A stretch of 64,000 bases of DNA, taken from assembly GCA_012511175.1 (NCBI GenBank), contig JAAZGO010000033.1, forward strand, positions 1 through 64,000, read 5' to 3'. Position numbers and translations under genes: made by a program. Positions within the stretch are counted from its first letter, which is position 1, and every line of letters starts with the position of its first letter. The DNA is from Fastidiosipila sp. Its GTDB lineage: Bacteria; Bacillota; Clostridia; Saccharofermentanales; DTU023. Positions 8,377 to 16,986 of the stretch are shown here, in pieces. Below the pieces are notes generated by a model. That model saw nothing but the letters and a program-made list of their open reading frames with translations, was not told the DNA's origin and searched no databases.

Positions 8377-9690
8377 CTAGAGGATCGATGCCAGGGCCGC
8401 CTCCCCCTCCACGCCCAGAAGGCGCATGGCACGGACCTGTCCCCGCACGGGAGGGGTTGTTTGCGGACCTGCTGCTTCTCCGATTACCTGAATGTATTCG
8501 GGACTGTAGCCCAGCGCCCTGCCCTTCCTGTCCATCCTTTCAACCAGAACCTCCCGGCTTTGACCCAGGCGGTCCCGAATGGCGCTGACGGCCAGCTCCC
8601 GGGCGGTGTCACGCAGGATCCGGGACCGCTGTGCCGCCGTCTCTTTTGAGACCCGGCCGGCCATGGCCGAGGCCGACGTGCCCGGCCGCGGGGAAAAACG
8701 GAAGACATGGATCCTCAAAAAACCGATTTCATGGCAAAAAGCGAGCGTTTGCTCAAAATCCTGATCATTCTCGCCCGGAAAGCCAACGATCAGGTCCGTT
8801 GTGATCCCTGCCCCGGGAAACTGTGTCCGCAGCAGACTGACGGCCTCCCGGTACTGATCTGTGGTGTCACGCCGTTTCATAGCCCGGAGAATCCGGTCCG
8901 AGCCGCTTTGTAGTGAAAGGTGAAAGGAGGGGCAGAGATGATCCAGGGCGGACAGGCGCTCAATGAATCGCGGCGTGATGGTTCCTGATTCCAGCGAACC
9001 GAGCCTGATACGTCTGATTCCCTCCACCTTGTCGAGCAAGGCAAGAAGGCCCGCCAGGTCCAAGGATCCGTCCCTTTCCCCCATGTCAGGACCGAAAGCA
9101 TTGATGTTGGTCCCAGTCAGGACAATTTCCGCAAAACCCCGCCGGGCAAGATCCTCTGCCTCTTCGAGAATCTTGTCCACGGCCCGGTTCCTGGCCGGCC
9201 CTCTCGCCAGACAGATGGCGCAGTAAGCGCATCGGTTGTCGCACCCGTCCTGAATTTTTAAATAGGCCCGCGTTTCCCCGGGCACCGCCGTGGCACCCAG
9301 CTCCTCATAAGACGCCCCGGTCAGCGCGGGCTGGACGAGATTAATAGGACGGCCGCTTTTGTTTTCGGCCGCTTCAAGAATCAGATCCGGCAGCCGGTCC
9401 CTTAAACGGGTGCCGATCACAAGGTCCGCCAGGGAGGTCAGATCACTGCGCTGGGCACCGCAACCGCAGGCGACAATCAGGGCCCGGGGATTCTCTCTCC
9501 GATAACGCCGCAGAAGCTGGCGGGATTTTCTTTCTGCCTCCCCTGTCACCGCGCAGGTGTTAAGGACGTAAAGATCTGCCTTGCAGCCGGAAGCAGCCGG
9601 TGTCAGGCCCATGCTGCGAAGCTTCTCCGCCAGGGCATCCATTTCATATTGATTTGTTTTGCAGCCAAGTGCGGCAACTGCGAATATCAT
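8377..9690 (-). CDS. mtaB: tRNA ms2t6A methylthiotransferase MtaB-like
   Basis: The 437-residue radical SAM enzyme adds a methylthio group to t6A at position 37 of tRNAs that read ANN codons. The N-terminal UPF0004 domain carries the three cluster cysteines (ALGCKTNQYE, LNTCAVTGEA and ACGCGAQ). The radical SAM site is CDNRCAYC, and a C-terminal TRAM domain begins near residue 370. The MtaB signature LGCKTNQ separates it from MiaB. The start is ATG 9690. Longer in-frame extensions would run through the secG terminator. It lies 91 bases after secG and 46 before ireB. Confidence 0.93.
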   Translation of the reverse strand: MIFAVAALGCKTNQYEMDALAEKLRSMGLTPAASGCKADLYVLNTCAVTGEAERKSRQLLRRYRRENPRALIVACGCGAQRSDLTSLADLVIGTRLRDRLPDLILEAAENKSGRPINLVQPALTGASYEELGATAVPGETRAYLKIQDGCDNRCAYCAICLARGPARNRAVDKILEEAEDLARRGFAEIVLTGTNINAFGPDMGERDGSLDLAGLLALLDKVEGIRRIRLGSLESGTITPRFIERLSALDHLCPSFHLSLQSGSDRILRAMKRRDTTDQYREAVSLLRTQFPGAGITTDLIVGFPGENDQDFEQTLAFCHEIGFLRIHVFRFSPRPGTSASAMAGRVSKETAAQRSRILRDTARELAVSAIRDRLGQSREVLVERMDRKGRALGYSPEYIQVIGEAAGPQTTPPVRGQVRAMRLLGVEGEAALASIL

Positions 9691-9728
9691 GCGATTCGAT
9701 CCTTGGTCAGTCCGGTCAAAGATTCGGA

Positions 9729-9752
9729 TAAAAAAAGAGCCTGAAGGCTCTC
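9729..9752 (-). terminator. Terminator after secG
   Basis: On the minus strand AGAGCC and GGCTCT form a stem with a TTCA loop, followed by seven T. It lies between secG and mtaB, so mtaB may need its own promoter or read-through. Confidence 0.75.
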
Positions 9753-9781
9753 CTTGTATTCTCCCCGCCTTGGGTCGGCGA

Positions 9782-10039
9782 TCAGGCACCGCGCCCGGTC
9801 AGCAGGTAGAGAACCAGTGTAAAAACAGCAAAGGCAATGGCAAAGCCGGTGGTCAGTTTTTTCAGGATACCTTCCTTGGTCCGGCCCTTTGTCTTGCCGT
9901 AAAAGGTGTCCGAGCTTCCGGAATCACCGGAAAGTACACCAAGTCCCCTCGATTTGCTCTCCTGCATCATGACCGTCACGATCAGGCCGATGCAGGTCAG
10001 AATGTCGAGAACGATGAATGTGATCTGCGCAGCTTTCAT
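9782..10039 (-). CDS. secG: Preprotein translocase subunit SecG
   Basis: This 85-residue protein has two hydrophobic segments (residues about 5-24 and 61-80) separated by a glycine- and serine-rich loop containing QESKSRGLGVLSG and DTFYGKTKGRTKEGIL, as in SecG. It is the accessory subunit of the SecYEG channel. The start is ATG 10039 after GGAGGAACAGCA. It stands alone, far from secY and secE, as is usual, and a clear terminator follows. Confidence 0.95.
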   Translation of the reverse strand: MKAAQITFIVLDILTCIGLIVTVMMQESKSRGLGVLSGDSGSSDTFYGKTKGRTKEGILKKLTTGFAIAFAVFTLVLYLLTGRGA

Positions 10040-10115
10040 TGCTGTTCCTCCCTTTGGCGTCACACGCCGGACAATCATAGCACATGAAAGCGATCAGCCG
10101 CAAGTCATCAGGACT

Positions 10116-11486
10116 TCAGGGCTTCAGGGAGGCCATGGCGGTGACCGGCCGTCTTTCAAGTTTTCGCATGTAGAGTGGCAGGGCAATGAGCAGGACCAGG
10201 CCGGCCAGGTTGCTTGTAATGGAAAATGACCACCAGATACCGCTCACGCCCAAGGCTGTGCCAGAAAGATAAGTGCCGAGCGGGATACGTGAAACCATGA
10301 GTCCGGTTACGAGGATGGACGGCAAAAGTGACTGGCCGAGGGCTGCAAAGGCAGAACTGGTCAACAGCTGGATACCCATCAGAAGCTGGGAGGCAGACAG
10401 AATATGCAGATAGTCTGCGCCGTGGCCAAGTGCCAGGGGATCTTTGAAGAAGATGGCTACGATGGGGGCGCCGAAAAACAGCAGGATCAAAGAGGTGACC
10501 GTACAGATGGCAAATACCAGCCAAAAACCGGACCAGTATCCGCGACGCACACGGGTGTGTTTCCCGGCACCGAAGTTTTGTGCCATGAAGGCGTTGACCG
10601 CCGCGGCAAAGCCGTCAGCCGTCATCCAGGAAATGCTCTCAACCTGTGTGCCCAGCCGCTGGGCTGCGACGGCCAGGTCGCCAAAGCGGACTACCATGCG
10701 TGAGATCAGAATGGTGACAACCGCGTGCACGCCGGATTGCATGGCAACAGGAGCTCCCAGCTTGGTGATTGGCTTCAGCCGGCGGATTTCCAGCGGATCG
10801 CTGAACAGGCGCAGGCGGGCAAAATATTCATTGCGCCTGACAGCCGTCAGCATCAGGCCGAAAGCCACAGTCTCCGACAGGAGGGTTGCCAGTGCGGCGC
10901 CGGCCACATCCATCCGGAAGTGAAGGATGAAAAGCGGGTCAAGAATCATGTTGAGGGTCAGGCCTGTGACAAAAATGACAAAGGGGGTGAAACTGTTGCC
11001 GGAAGCGGTAAGGATGGCGCTGTAAAGTCTGCCGCCGACATGGGCGATCATGCCAAGGCCTACAATCCACAGGTAAGTTTCCGTTCGAACGATGGTCTCA
11101 AGATCATTGAAATGAAAAATCGATGTCAGAGGACCTTGAAAGGACACAAAAGCAAGGGTCAGCAAGGCCGCCATTAAATAACCTGCCCGGAGTGCAGCGC
11201 GGGCCCAGCTTCTGGCTTCCTGCAAATCGCCGGCTCCCAGCGACTGGCCCACCAGGACCTGGCCTCCGATCCGGGGCAGAGCGAACAGGCTCTCCACCAG
11301 CCAAAAAAGAATGCCGGCTGATCCGACAGCCGCCACCGCACGCTCGCCCAGGGAGGAGACCCAGAACATATCGGTCAAGTTGTAAGCCAAACCGACAAAA
11401 GAAGTGGCCATGATAGGCATGGCCAGCTTGACTACCGTCGGCAGAATACGGCCCTTGAGCAGGTCGAGCTGTTTTTTGTTTTGCAT
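10116..11486 (-). CDS. MATE family multidrug/toxin exporter
   Basis: The 456-residue membrane protein has twelve hydrophobic segments in two repeats of six. The N-terminal region (LPTVVKLAMPIMATSFVGLAYN, shown in part by KLAMPIMATSF, and DMFWVSSLGERAVAAVG) is typical of the NorM/DinF superfamily. Such proteins export cationic drugs in exchange for Na+ or H+. The substrate cannot be told from sequence. The start is ATG 11486. GTG 11495 is in frame but has no better ribosome binding site. It is transcribed away from rnf, and the two promoters lie back to back between 11518 and 11594. Confidence 0.92.
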   Translation of the reverse strand: MQNKKQLDLLKGRILPTVVKLAMPIMATSFVGLAYNLTDMFWVSSLGERAVAAVGSAGILFWLVESLFALPRIGGQVLVGQSLGAGDLQEARSWARAALRAGYLMAALLTLAFVSFQGPLTSIFHFNDLETIVRTETYLWIVGLGMIAHVGGRLYSAILTASGNSFTPFVIFVTGLTLNMILDPLFILHFRMDVAGAALATLLSETVAFGLMLTAVRRNEYFARLRLFSDPLEIRRLKPITKLGAPVAMQSGVHAVVTILISRMVVRFGDLAVAAQRLGTQVESISWMTADGFAAAVNAFMAQNFGAGKHTRVRRGYWSGFWLVFAICTVTSLILLFFGAPIVAIFFKDPLALGHGADYLHILSASQLLMGIQLLTSSAFAALGQSLLPSILVTGLMVSRIPLGTYLSGTALGVSGIWWSFSITSNLAGLVLLIALPLYMRKLERRPVTAMASLKP

Positions 11487-11517
11487 GGATCTCACTTCGC
11501 GCGATTTATTTCAATAG

Positions 11518-11526
11518 ATTCTAGCA
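11518..11526 (-). promoter_or_regulatory. Extended -10 promoter of the MATE gene
   Basis: On the minus strand TGCTAGAAT gives an extended -10 box 32 bases before the start codon. No convincing -35 box is visible. Transcription would begin near 11511. Confidence 0.45.
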
Positions 11527-11565
11527 CAGAAGCAAGCTTTTCACGCCCGGCTGCCTAAATCGATA

Positions 11566-11594
11566 TTGAAATACCGGTATACTTGTCCTACACT
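11566..11594 (+). promoter_or_regulatory. Candidate promoter of the rnf operon
   Basis: TTGAAA (11566-11571) and TACACT (11589-11594) are 17 bases apart. A start near 11601 would leave a leader of about 90 bases before rnfC. I see no terminator or riboswitch in that leader. Confidence 0.55.
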
Positions 11595-11690
11595 GTTAAA
11601 GGATTTTTTAAGACTGCCAGGTGCGCGTGACAGGACGCCGGGATTACCGGACGATGGCCCGCACGGCAAAGAGGAGTAGGGCAGAGAAAA

Positions 11691-13052
11691 ATGAGAATGA
11701 ACTTACTTGGATTGTCCCGGTCCATTCACCCGAAAGACAACAAGAACACGGCCGGAATGGCGATTACCCCGCTTTCCGGTTTTTCAAAAGTCACCATCCC
11801 GCTCAACATGCAGATCGGCCCCGGATGTGAAGCCATCGTCGCCAAGGGCGATCATGTCGACGTCGGCCAGCCGCTCGGCAGACCGACCGGGCCCTGGAGT
11901 GTTCCGGTCCACGCCAGTGTTTCGGGTCAAGTCGCCTCCATCAGTGACGAGATCTGGAGCGACGGAAGCCTGGCCAAATACGTCACCATCATTCCCGACG
12001 GCCTGGACACGGTCAGCCCGGAAGTCAAACCTCCGGTTATTACCGACAAGGCGAGTTTTCTCGAGGCGGTGCGAAACTCGGGCCTGGTCGGCCTTGGCGG
12101 TGCGGCCTTTCCCGCCCATATCAAGCTTAACCCCCCTGCAGACAAGCCGGTCGATACCCTGATTGTCAACGCGGCGGAGTGCGAACCATACATCACAGCT
12201 GATTGCGCCGTCTGCTGCAACGATCCTGATGAGGTGGTGGCGGGGACCCTGGCAACGGCCAAGTGGTGCGGGTTTGACCAGGTTATTTTCGGCATTGAGG
12301 ACAACAAACCGGACGGAGCCCGCGCCCTGCAGGAGGCCATAGACAGACAGCGGAATCATCCGGACTGGCCCAGGAACGGCATGACCCTCAAAGTGCTGAA
12401 GACCGCTTACCCCACGGGAGCTGAAAAAGTTCTGATCCACCTGCTCAACGGCAGGGTTGTTCCGGAAGGAGGCTTGCCCTGCGACGTAGGGGTCGTCGTG
12501 CACAACGTCTCCACCCTCCATTTCCTGGCACGCTATCTGAAAACGGGCATGCCCCTGATCAAGAAGGTGGTCACAGTTGACGGCAGCGCCGTCGCGGAAC
12601 CCGGCAATTTCGAAGTGCCCATCGGTGCCACGATTGAAGAGGTTATCGAGAAAGCGGGCGGGACCAAGTCAAACCCCGGAAAAATCATCATGGGCGGGCC
12701 CATGATGGGTGTCACCGTCGATGAACTCACCCGCCCCATCGTCAAACACAACAATGCCATCCTTATCTTTAATGAAGAAGAAGCGGCCCTGCCTGAGGAG
12801 TCGGCCTGCATCCTTTGCGGGCGCTGCATCCGGGCCTGCCCTATGAAGCTGATGCCCATGGCCCTTGACAAAGCTGCCCGTGCACTCAGTGTCAAGGAGC
12901 TGAACGACCGCCATGTCCTGACTTGTATTGAGTGCGGAAGCTGCTCTTATGTCTGCCCCGCCAAACGCTACCTGGTCCAGAATATCCGCAACGGGAAGGC
13001 GCTGGTGCAGGCTGCCGCAGCGGCCTCAGCGGGAAAAGGAGGGAAATCGTAA
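11691..13052 (+). CDS. rnfC: Rnf complex subunit RnfC
   Basis: RnfC is the peripheral 453-residue subunit that exchanges electrons with NAD. The glycine-rich GLGGAAFPAHIKL near residue 130 is the nucleotide-binding loop seen in RnfC and NuoF. An SLBB-like region follows. Two 4Fe-4S motifs lie near the C-terminus, CILCGRCIRACP (about 366) and CIECGSCSYVCP (about 405). The start is ATG 11691. A second ATG six bases later is possible. It is first in the order C-D-G-E-A-B, the usual clostridial arrangement, and its stop overlaps rnfD as TAATG. Confidence 0.97.
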   Translation: MRMNLLGLSRSIHPKDNKNTAGMAITPLSGFSKVTIPLNMQIGPGCEAIVAKGDHVDVGQPLGRPTGPWSVPVHASVSGQVASISDEIWSDGSLAKYVTIIPDGLDTVSPEVKPPVITDKASFLEAVRNSGLVGLGGAAFPAHIKLNPPADKPVDTLIVNAAECEPYITADCAVCCNDPDEVVAGTLATAKWCGFDQVIFGIEDNKPDGARALQEAIDRQRNHPDWPRNGMTLKVLKTAYPTGAEKVLIHLLNGRVVPEGGLPCDVGVVVHNVSTLHFLARYLKTGMPLIKKVVTVDGSAVAEPGNFEVPIGATIEEVIEKAGGTKSNPGKIIMGGPMMGVTVDELTRPIVKHNNAILIFNEEEAALPEESACILCGRCIRACPMKLMPMALDKAARALSVKELNDRHVLTCIECGSCSYVCPAKRYLVQNIRNGKALVQAAAAASAGKGGKS

Positions 13053-13990
13053 TGCTTCACGTCTCAGCTTCGCCGCATATCCGCGACCGCGTCACCACGC
13101 GTTCCATCATGCTGCATGTCATCATCGCGCTGATTCCTGTGATCATCGCATCTTTCTTCATATTCGGACTCAAAGGACCCATGCTCTTTGTCTTCAGTGC
13201 CGCCGTATCGGCCGGCTTTGAAGCACTTTCCCGTGTCGTCATGAAACGGGAGCAAACCGTCGGTGACCTGTCGGCCATCGTCACCGGCCTGCTCCTGGCT
13301 GCCAGCCTGCCAGCCGGCACACCGCTCTGGGTTCTGATCACGGGCGACTTTGTTGCCATCGTGGTCATTAAGCAGATGTTCGGCGGCCTGGGTGACAACT
13401 TCGCCAACCCGGCTGTCACTGCCCGCATCGTTTTGTCCGTCTCCTTTGCCGGCCAGGTGGCCAGCTATTCTGTTGCTGACAAACTGGCGGGCATTGACCT
13501 GATATCGCAGGCAACTCCGCTCATGGTGGCCAAGGAAGGCTCCCAGGCAATACCCTCCTTGCTGGATCTTTTCCTCGGCAATCACGCGGGCTGCATTGGA
13601 GAGACATCCATCGCCGCCTTGCTGGCCGGAGGAATTTTTCTCCTGGTCACAGGCGTCATCGACATCTGGGCACCCCTCACCTTTATCGGCACCACCGTCC
13701 TCTTCTCCTGGGCTACCGGTGCCGATCCGCTCCTCCATCTCATGTCGGGCGCTTTGATCCTGGCCGCCTTCTTCATGGTGACCGACTATGTCACGACACC
13801 CACAACCATCCCGGGCAAGATCATTTTCGGCGTAGGCGCCGGCCTGATCACCGGTTTATTAAGGATTTACAGCGCCATGCCGGAAGGGGTCTCATTTGCC
13901 ATTTTATTCATGAATATCCTGACGCCCCACATTGAACGCTGGACAGCACCAAGGGCCCTCGGAGGTATTAAACATGCCAAAGCCAAATAA
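13052..13990 (+). CDS. rnfD: Rnf complex subunit RnfD
   Basis: The 312-residue membrane subunit has eight to ten hydrophobic segments. GETSIAALLAGG near residue 183 contains the threonine expected to carry covalent FMN in RnfD and NqrB. FFMVTDYVTTP follows near residue 245. The start at 13052 overlaps the rnfC stop, with AAAGGAGGG upstream. Longer in-frame starts inside rnfC have no support. RnfD takes part in coupling electron flow to ion transport across the membrane. Confidence 0.96.
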   Translation: MLHVSASPHIRDRVTTRSIMLHVIIALIPVIIASFFIFGLKGPMLFVFSAAVSAGFEALSRVVMKREQTVGDLSAIVTGLLLAASLPAGTPLWVLITGDFVAIVVIKQMFGGLGDNFANPAVTARIVLSVSFAGQVASYSVADKLAGIDLISQATPLMVAKEGSQAIPSLLDLFLGNHAGCIGETSIAALLAGGIFLLVTGVIDIWAPLTFIGTTVLFSWATGADPLLHLMSGALILAAFFMVTDYVTTPTTIPGKIIFGVGAGLITGLLRIYSAMPEGVSFAILFMNILTPHIERWTAPRALGGIKHAKAK

Positions 13991-14612
13991 GAATAAAGAA
14001 AAAGCAAAAGCCAAAATCCCTGTTATCGAGCGCGGACCCATGCCCGCCCTGATCCTGGTCGTTATCTGTACGGTCTGTGTCGCCCTTCTGGCCTTGACCG
14101 CCACCATGACAGCCGATGCCATTGCCAAACAGGAACAGATGGCGCACGGTTCAGGCAAACAGGCGCTCTTCCCCGACGCTGCCGAATTCCCGGAGGAAAG
14201 TGCGGATGAGGCCATTGCCGGGATCCCCGGCGCCATTGCCATTGACCTGACCGCTGAGGACTTCGAAAATGTGACCGGCGTGGGGCGGGCAGTCGACGCA
14301 GACGGCGAGGTAGTCGGCGTCCTGATCAGCGCGGCTTCCAAGGGCTACCATGGCCCGGTTCCTGTCACGGTCGGCTTCAGCCTCTCGGGAGAAATTACAG
14401 GCCTTTTGGTGGACGCCTCGGAAGAGACAGCCGGCCTGGGCCAGGAAGTAGGCGACGCCTCCTTCACGGATCAATTCATCGGACGCACTACCGATGACAA
14501 ATTCTCGGTCGACTTTGTCAGCGCCGCCACCATTTCCTCGGTTTCCGTTGTCAAGTCAGTCAAGCTGGCGTCAGCTGTATTTGACGCTTTTATGGGGAAG
14601 GGAGGCGACTAG
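13974..14612 (+). CDS. rnfG: Rnf complex subunit RnfG
   Basis: The 212-residue protein has a lysine-rich cytoplasmic start, one membrane anchor (residues about 22-44) and an extracytoplasmic FMN-binding domain. The flavinylation site reads DFVSAATISS near residue 185, so the motif is S-A-A-T where many homologues have S-G-A-T. The threonine expected to hold FMN is present. ApbE, which would attach the flavin, is not in this window. The start is ATG 13974 with GGAGG eight bases upstream, overlapping the end of rnfD by 17 bases. Confidence 0.94.
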   Translation: MPKPNKNKEKAKAKIPVIERGPMPALILVVICTVCVALLALTATMTADAIAKQEQMAHGSGKQALFPDAAEFPEESADEAIAGIPGAIAIDLTAEDFENVTGVGRAVDADGEVVGVLISAASKGYHGPVPVTVGFSLSGEITGLLVDASEETAGLGQEVGDASFTDQFIGRTTDDKFSVDFVSAATISSVSVVKSVKLASAVFDAFMGKGGD

Positions 14613-14613
14613 G

Positions 14614-15444
14614 ATGGCCACGAAAAGATCAGCCGGTTATGAACTGACCAAAGGGATTATCAAGGAAAATCCCCTGCTTATCCTGATGCTGGGGACCTGC
14701 CCGGCGCTTGCCGTCACAACTTCGGCTTATAACGGCCTGGGCATGGGGATTGCCTCGACCGCCGTTCTGCTCCTGTCCAACGTGGTCATTTCCCTCCTGA
14801 GAAAAGTGATCCCCGAAAAGATCCGGATTCCCGCCTACATCACGATCATTGCCAGCCTGGTAACCATCCTTCACCTCTTGATGCAGGCCTATCTTTACGA
14901 CCTGAATAAAGAGCTGGGAATCTTCATCCCCCTGATTACCGTCAACTGCATCATCCTGGGCAGGGCCGAGGCTTTTGCCAACAGCCACAATGTATTTACC
15001 TCAGCCCTGGACGGCCTGGGCATGGGCATCGGTTTTACCCTGGCTCTCTTTGCCATCGGTTCGCTTCGGGAAATCCTGGGCGCCGGCACTTTCTTCGGAG
15101 TCCAGATGCCCTGGATCCAGGAGGACGGCCTGCAGCCCATGATGATCTTCGCGCTGCCGGCAGGCGGTTTCGCCCTTTACGGCATCATGGTGGCCATCAC
15201 GGAGAAACTGAACAAGCACTATTACGCCCAGCGGCCCCAGCGGACGCTGACCCGGGACCGATACCCCGGCAGCATCAGTGAGCGCACCGATGCCGTCTAC
15301 GACGAAACAGAGGTCCTGGATGGGCCCCGTCGCTCAAGGACACCCGCCCTGGATGCCGTACCGCCCGCAGTCAAGGAGCCGGGGGCCTTTGCCAAAAAAG
15401 ATGAAAAACCCGCGACGAAAACTGAAAGTGAGGAGAACAAATGA
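14614..15444 (+). CDS. rnfE: Rnf complex subunit RnfE with a C-terminal hydrophilic tail
   Basis: Residues 1-205 are a typical RnfE/NqrD membrane domain with six hydrophobic segments, including the conserved NCIILGRAEAFA. After residue 205 a tail of about 70 residues follows, rich in charged residues, proline and alanine and without hydrophobic segments, as in AFAKKDEKPATKTESEENK. RnfE is usually near 200 residues, so this tail is extra. The start is ATG 14614 with GGAGG upstream, one base after the rnfG stop. The end overlaps rnfA as ATGA. Confidence 0.95.
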   Translation: MATKRSAGYELTKGIIKENPLLILMLGTCPALAVTTSAYNGLGMGIASTAVLLLSNVVISLLRKVIPEKIRIPAYITIIASLVTILHLLMQAYLYDLNKELGIFIPLITVNCIILGRAEAFANSHNVFTSALDGLGMGIGFTLALFAIGSLREILGAGTFFGVQMPWIQEDGLQPMMIFALPAGGFALYGIMVAITEKLNKHYYAQRPQRTLTRDRYPGSISERTDAVYDETEVLDGPRRSRTPALDAVPPAVKEPGAFAKKDEKPATKTESEENK

Positions 15445-16031
15445 AAGAATTTTTACTGATCCTATTCAGTGTTATCCTGATCGATAACCTGGTTCTCTCA
15501 CGCTTCCTGGGCGTCTGCTCTTTCCTGGGGCTGACAAAGAATGTCAAGAACGCCATGGGAATGAGCATCGCCGTGATTTTCGTCATGCTGATCGCCACGG
15601 CCGTCACCTACCCCATTTACTGGAAAATCCTCGATCCGGTCGGCCTGGGTTACCTCCAGACTGTGGTCTTTATCCTGGTAATCGCCTCGGCCGTTCAAGT
15701 TCTCGAGGCTTTCATCCGAAAGGCGTTTCCGCCTCTGTACAAGGCCATGGGCATCTACCTGCCCCTTATTACAACCAACTGTGCCATCCTGGGGGTCATG
15801 CTGATCAATATCCAGGAGACCTACAGTTTTCTTGCTGCCATGATGTCATCACTGGGCGCTGGTGTCGGCTACATGCTGGCCATGTTCCTTTTCGCAGGGG
15901 TCAGGGAAAAAATGGAAAAAGCTGACATCCCCGCTTTTATGGAGGGTCTCCCCTCCACCCTGATGGCGGCCGCTATCGTCTCTGTCTCCTTCATGGGATT
16001 CAAGGGCGTCATTGAAAATCTGTTCGGGTAA
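15441..16031 (+). CDS. rnfA: Rnf complex subunit RnfA
   Basis: The 196-residue subunit has six hydrophobic segments and the family hallmarks NLVLSRFLGVC near the N-terminus and ITTNCAILGV near residue 112. RnfA and RnfE form the inverted-repeat core that holds a 2Fe-2S cluster through cysteines in these two motifs. Both cysteines are present. The start overlaps the rnfE stop by four bases, with GAGGAGAAC as ribosome binding site. Confidence 0.97.
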   Translation: MKEFLLILFSVILIDNLVLSRFLGVCSFLGLTKNVKNAMGMSIAVIFVMLIATAVTYPIYWKILDPVGLGYLQTVVFILVIASAVQVLEAFIRKAFPPLYKAMGIYLPLITTNCAILGVMLINIQETYSFLAAMMSSLGAGVGYMLAMFLFAGVREKMEKADIPAFMEGLPSTLMAAAIVSVSFMGFKGVIENLFG

Positions 16032-16055
16032 GCCGGCACGATCGGAGGAATTTTG

Positions 16056-16898
16056 ATGATCTTATCACTTGTGACCAACCCCATCTTGTTGCCGGCCTTG
16101 ATCGGCGCGGGTGTTTCACTGCTGGCGGGCATCGTCATCCTGCTCGTCTTCCACTTCTTTCGGGTAGAGACCAATCCCCTTCAAAAGATGGTAGAGGATG
16201 TCCTGCCGGGCATCAACTGCGGAGGCTGCGGCTACAGCGGCTGTGCCGCCTATGCGGCGGCGCTGTCCGACGGCTCCGAACCCTTGACCACCCTTTGCAC
16301 GGCGGGAGGCCAGGACACCGCCACGGCCGTTGCAGAGGTCATGGGCGTCGAGGCGGGAATGGTCATCCCCCTGGTCGCCAATGTCTTTTGCCAGGGTACG
16401 ACCCGGAATACGCATAAGCGGTACGAATATACCGGCCCCATGCACTGCGCCGAAGCGGCCGGGCTTTTCTCGGGCCCCAACTCCTGTACCTTCGGCTGCC
16501 TCGGATTCGGGGACTGTGTCGCGGTTTGCGAATTCAACGCGCTCTATCTGGAAAATGGCATCGCTCATGTCAACCATGAAAACTGTACGGCCTGCGGCAA
16601 GTGCGTCGATGCCTGCCCCAAGCACATCATCCACATGATTCCCAAGCATGAGCTGGCAACCAATGTCACCTGCTCCAATCATTGGCCCCCCAAAGTCGTG
16701 CGAAAGGCTTGCACGGCCGGCTGTATTGCCTGCGGGCGCTGTGTGCGTGTCTGCCCGGTTGACGCCATTGTCATCGAGGACAACCTGGCGGTCATTGACC
16801 AGCTGAAATGCATCCATTGCGGCAAATGCATTGAAGTCTGCCCGACCAATGCGATCCGGGAGGGCCTGCTGGGCGGACCGGAGGAAACAAGCGCCTAA
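16056..16898 (+). CDS. rnfB: Rnf complex subunit RnfB (ferredoxin-accepting)
   Basis: The 280-residue protein has one N-terminal membrane segment, then the cluster-binding motif [16 protein letters not shown] (about residue 50). Further cysteine motifs are [35 protein letters not shown] and [12 protein letters not shown], giving several 4Fe-4S clusters. RnfB is the entry point for electrons from reduced ferredoxin. ATG 16056 is preferred because GGAGG lies seven bases upstream. TTG 16053 is in frame. It ends the operon before a strong terminator. Confidence 0.97.
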   Translation: MILSLVTNPILLPALIGAGVSLLAGIVILLVFHFFRVETNPLQKMVEDVLPGINCGGCGYSGCAAYAAALSDGSEPLTTLCTAGGQDTATAVAEVMGVEAGMVIPLVANVFCQGTTRNTHKRYEYTGPMHCAEAAGLFSGPNSCTFGCLGFGDCVAVCEFNALYLENGIAHVNHENCTACGKCVDACPKHIIHMIPKHELATNVTCSNHWPPKVVRKACTAGCIACGRCVRVCPVDAIVIEDNLAVIDQLKCIHCGKCIEVCPTNAIREGLLGGPEETSA

Positions 16899-16920
16899 GT
16901 TTTCCATGAGGCTGAACCCG

Positions 16921-16950
16921 CCGGGAGCTGCAGCTCCCGGTGAGTTTTTT
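16921..16950 (+). terminator. Terminator after rnfB
   Basis: The 20-base palindrome CCGGGAGCTGCAGCTCCCGG is followed by TGAG and six T. It lies 22 bases after the rnfB stop and separates the rnf operon from the DUF1576 gene. Confidence 0.85.
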
Positions 16951-16986
16951 GAAAGACCCTTTGTTTTGCAGGCGGGAGATCAGTTC

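Noticed and set aside
12669-12914. Small minus-strand frames inside rnfC
   Set aside because: They are complements of the iron-sulfur region of rnfC and have no start signals.
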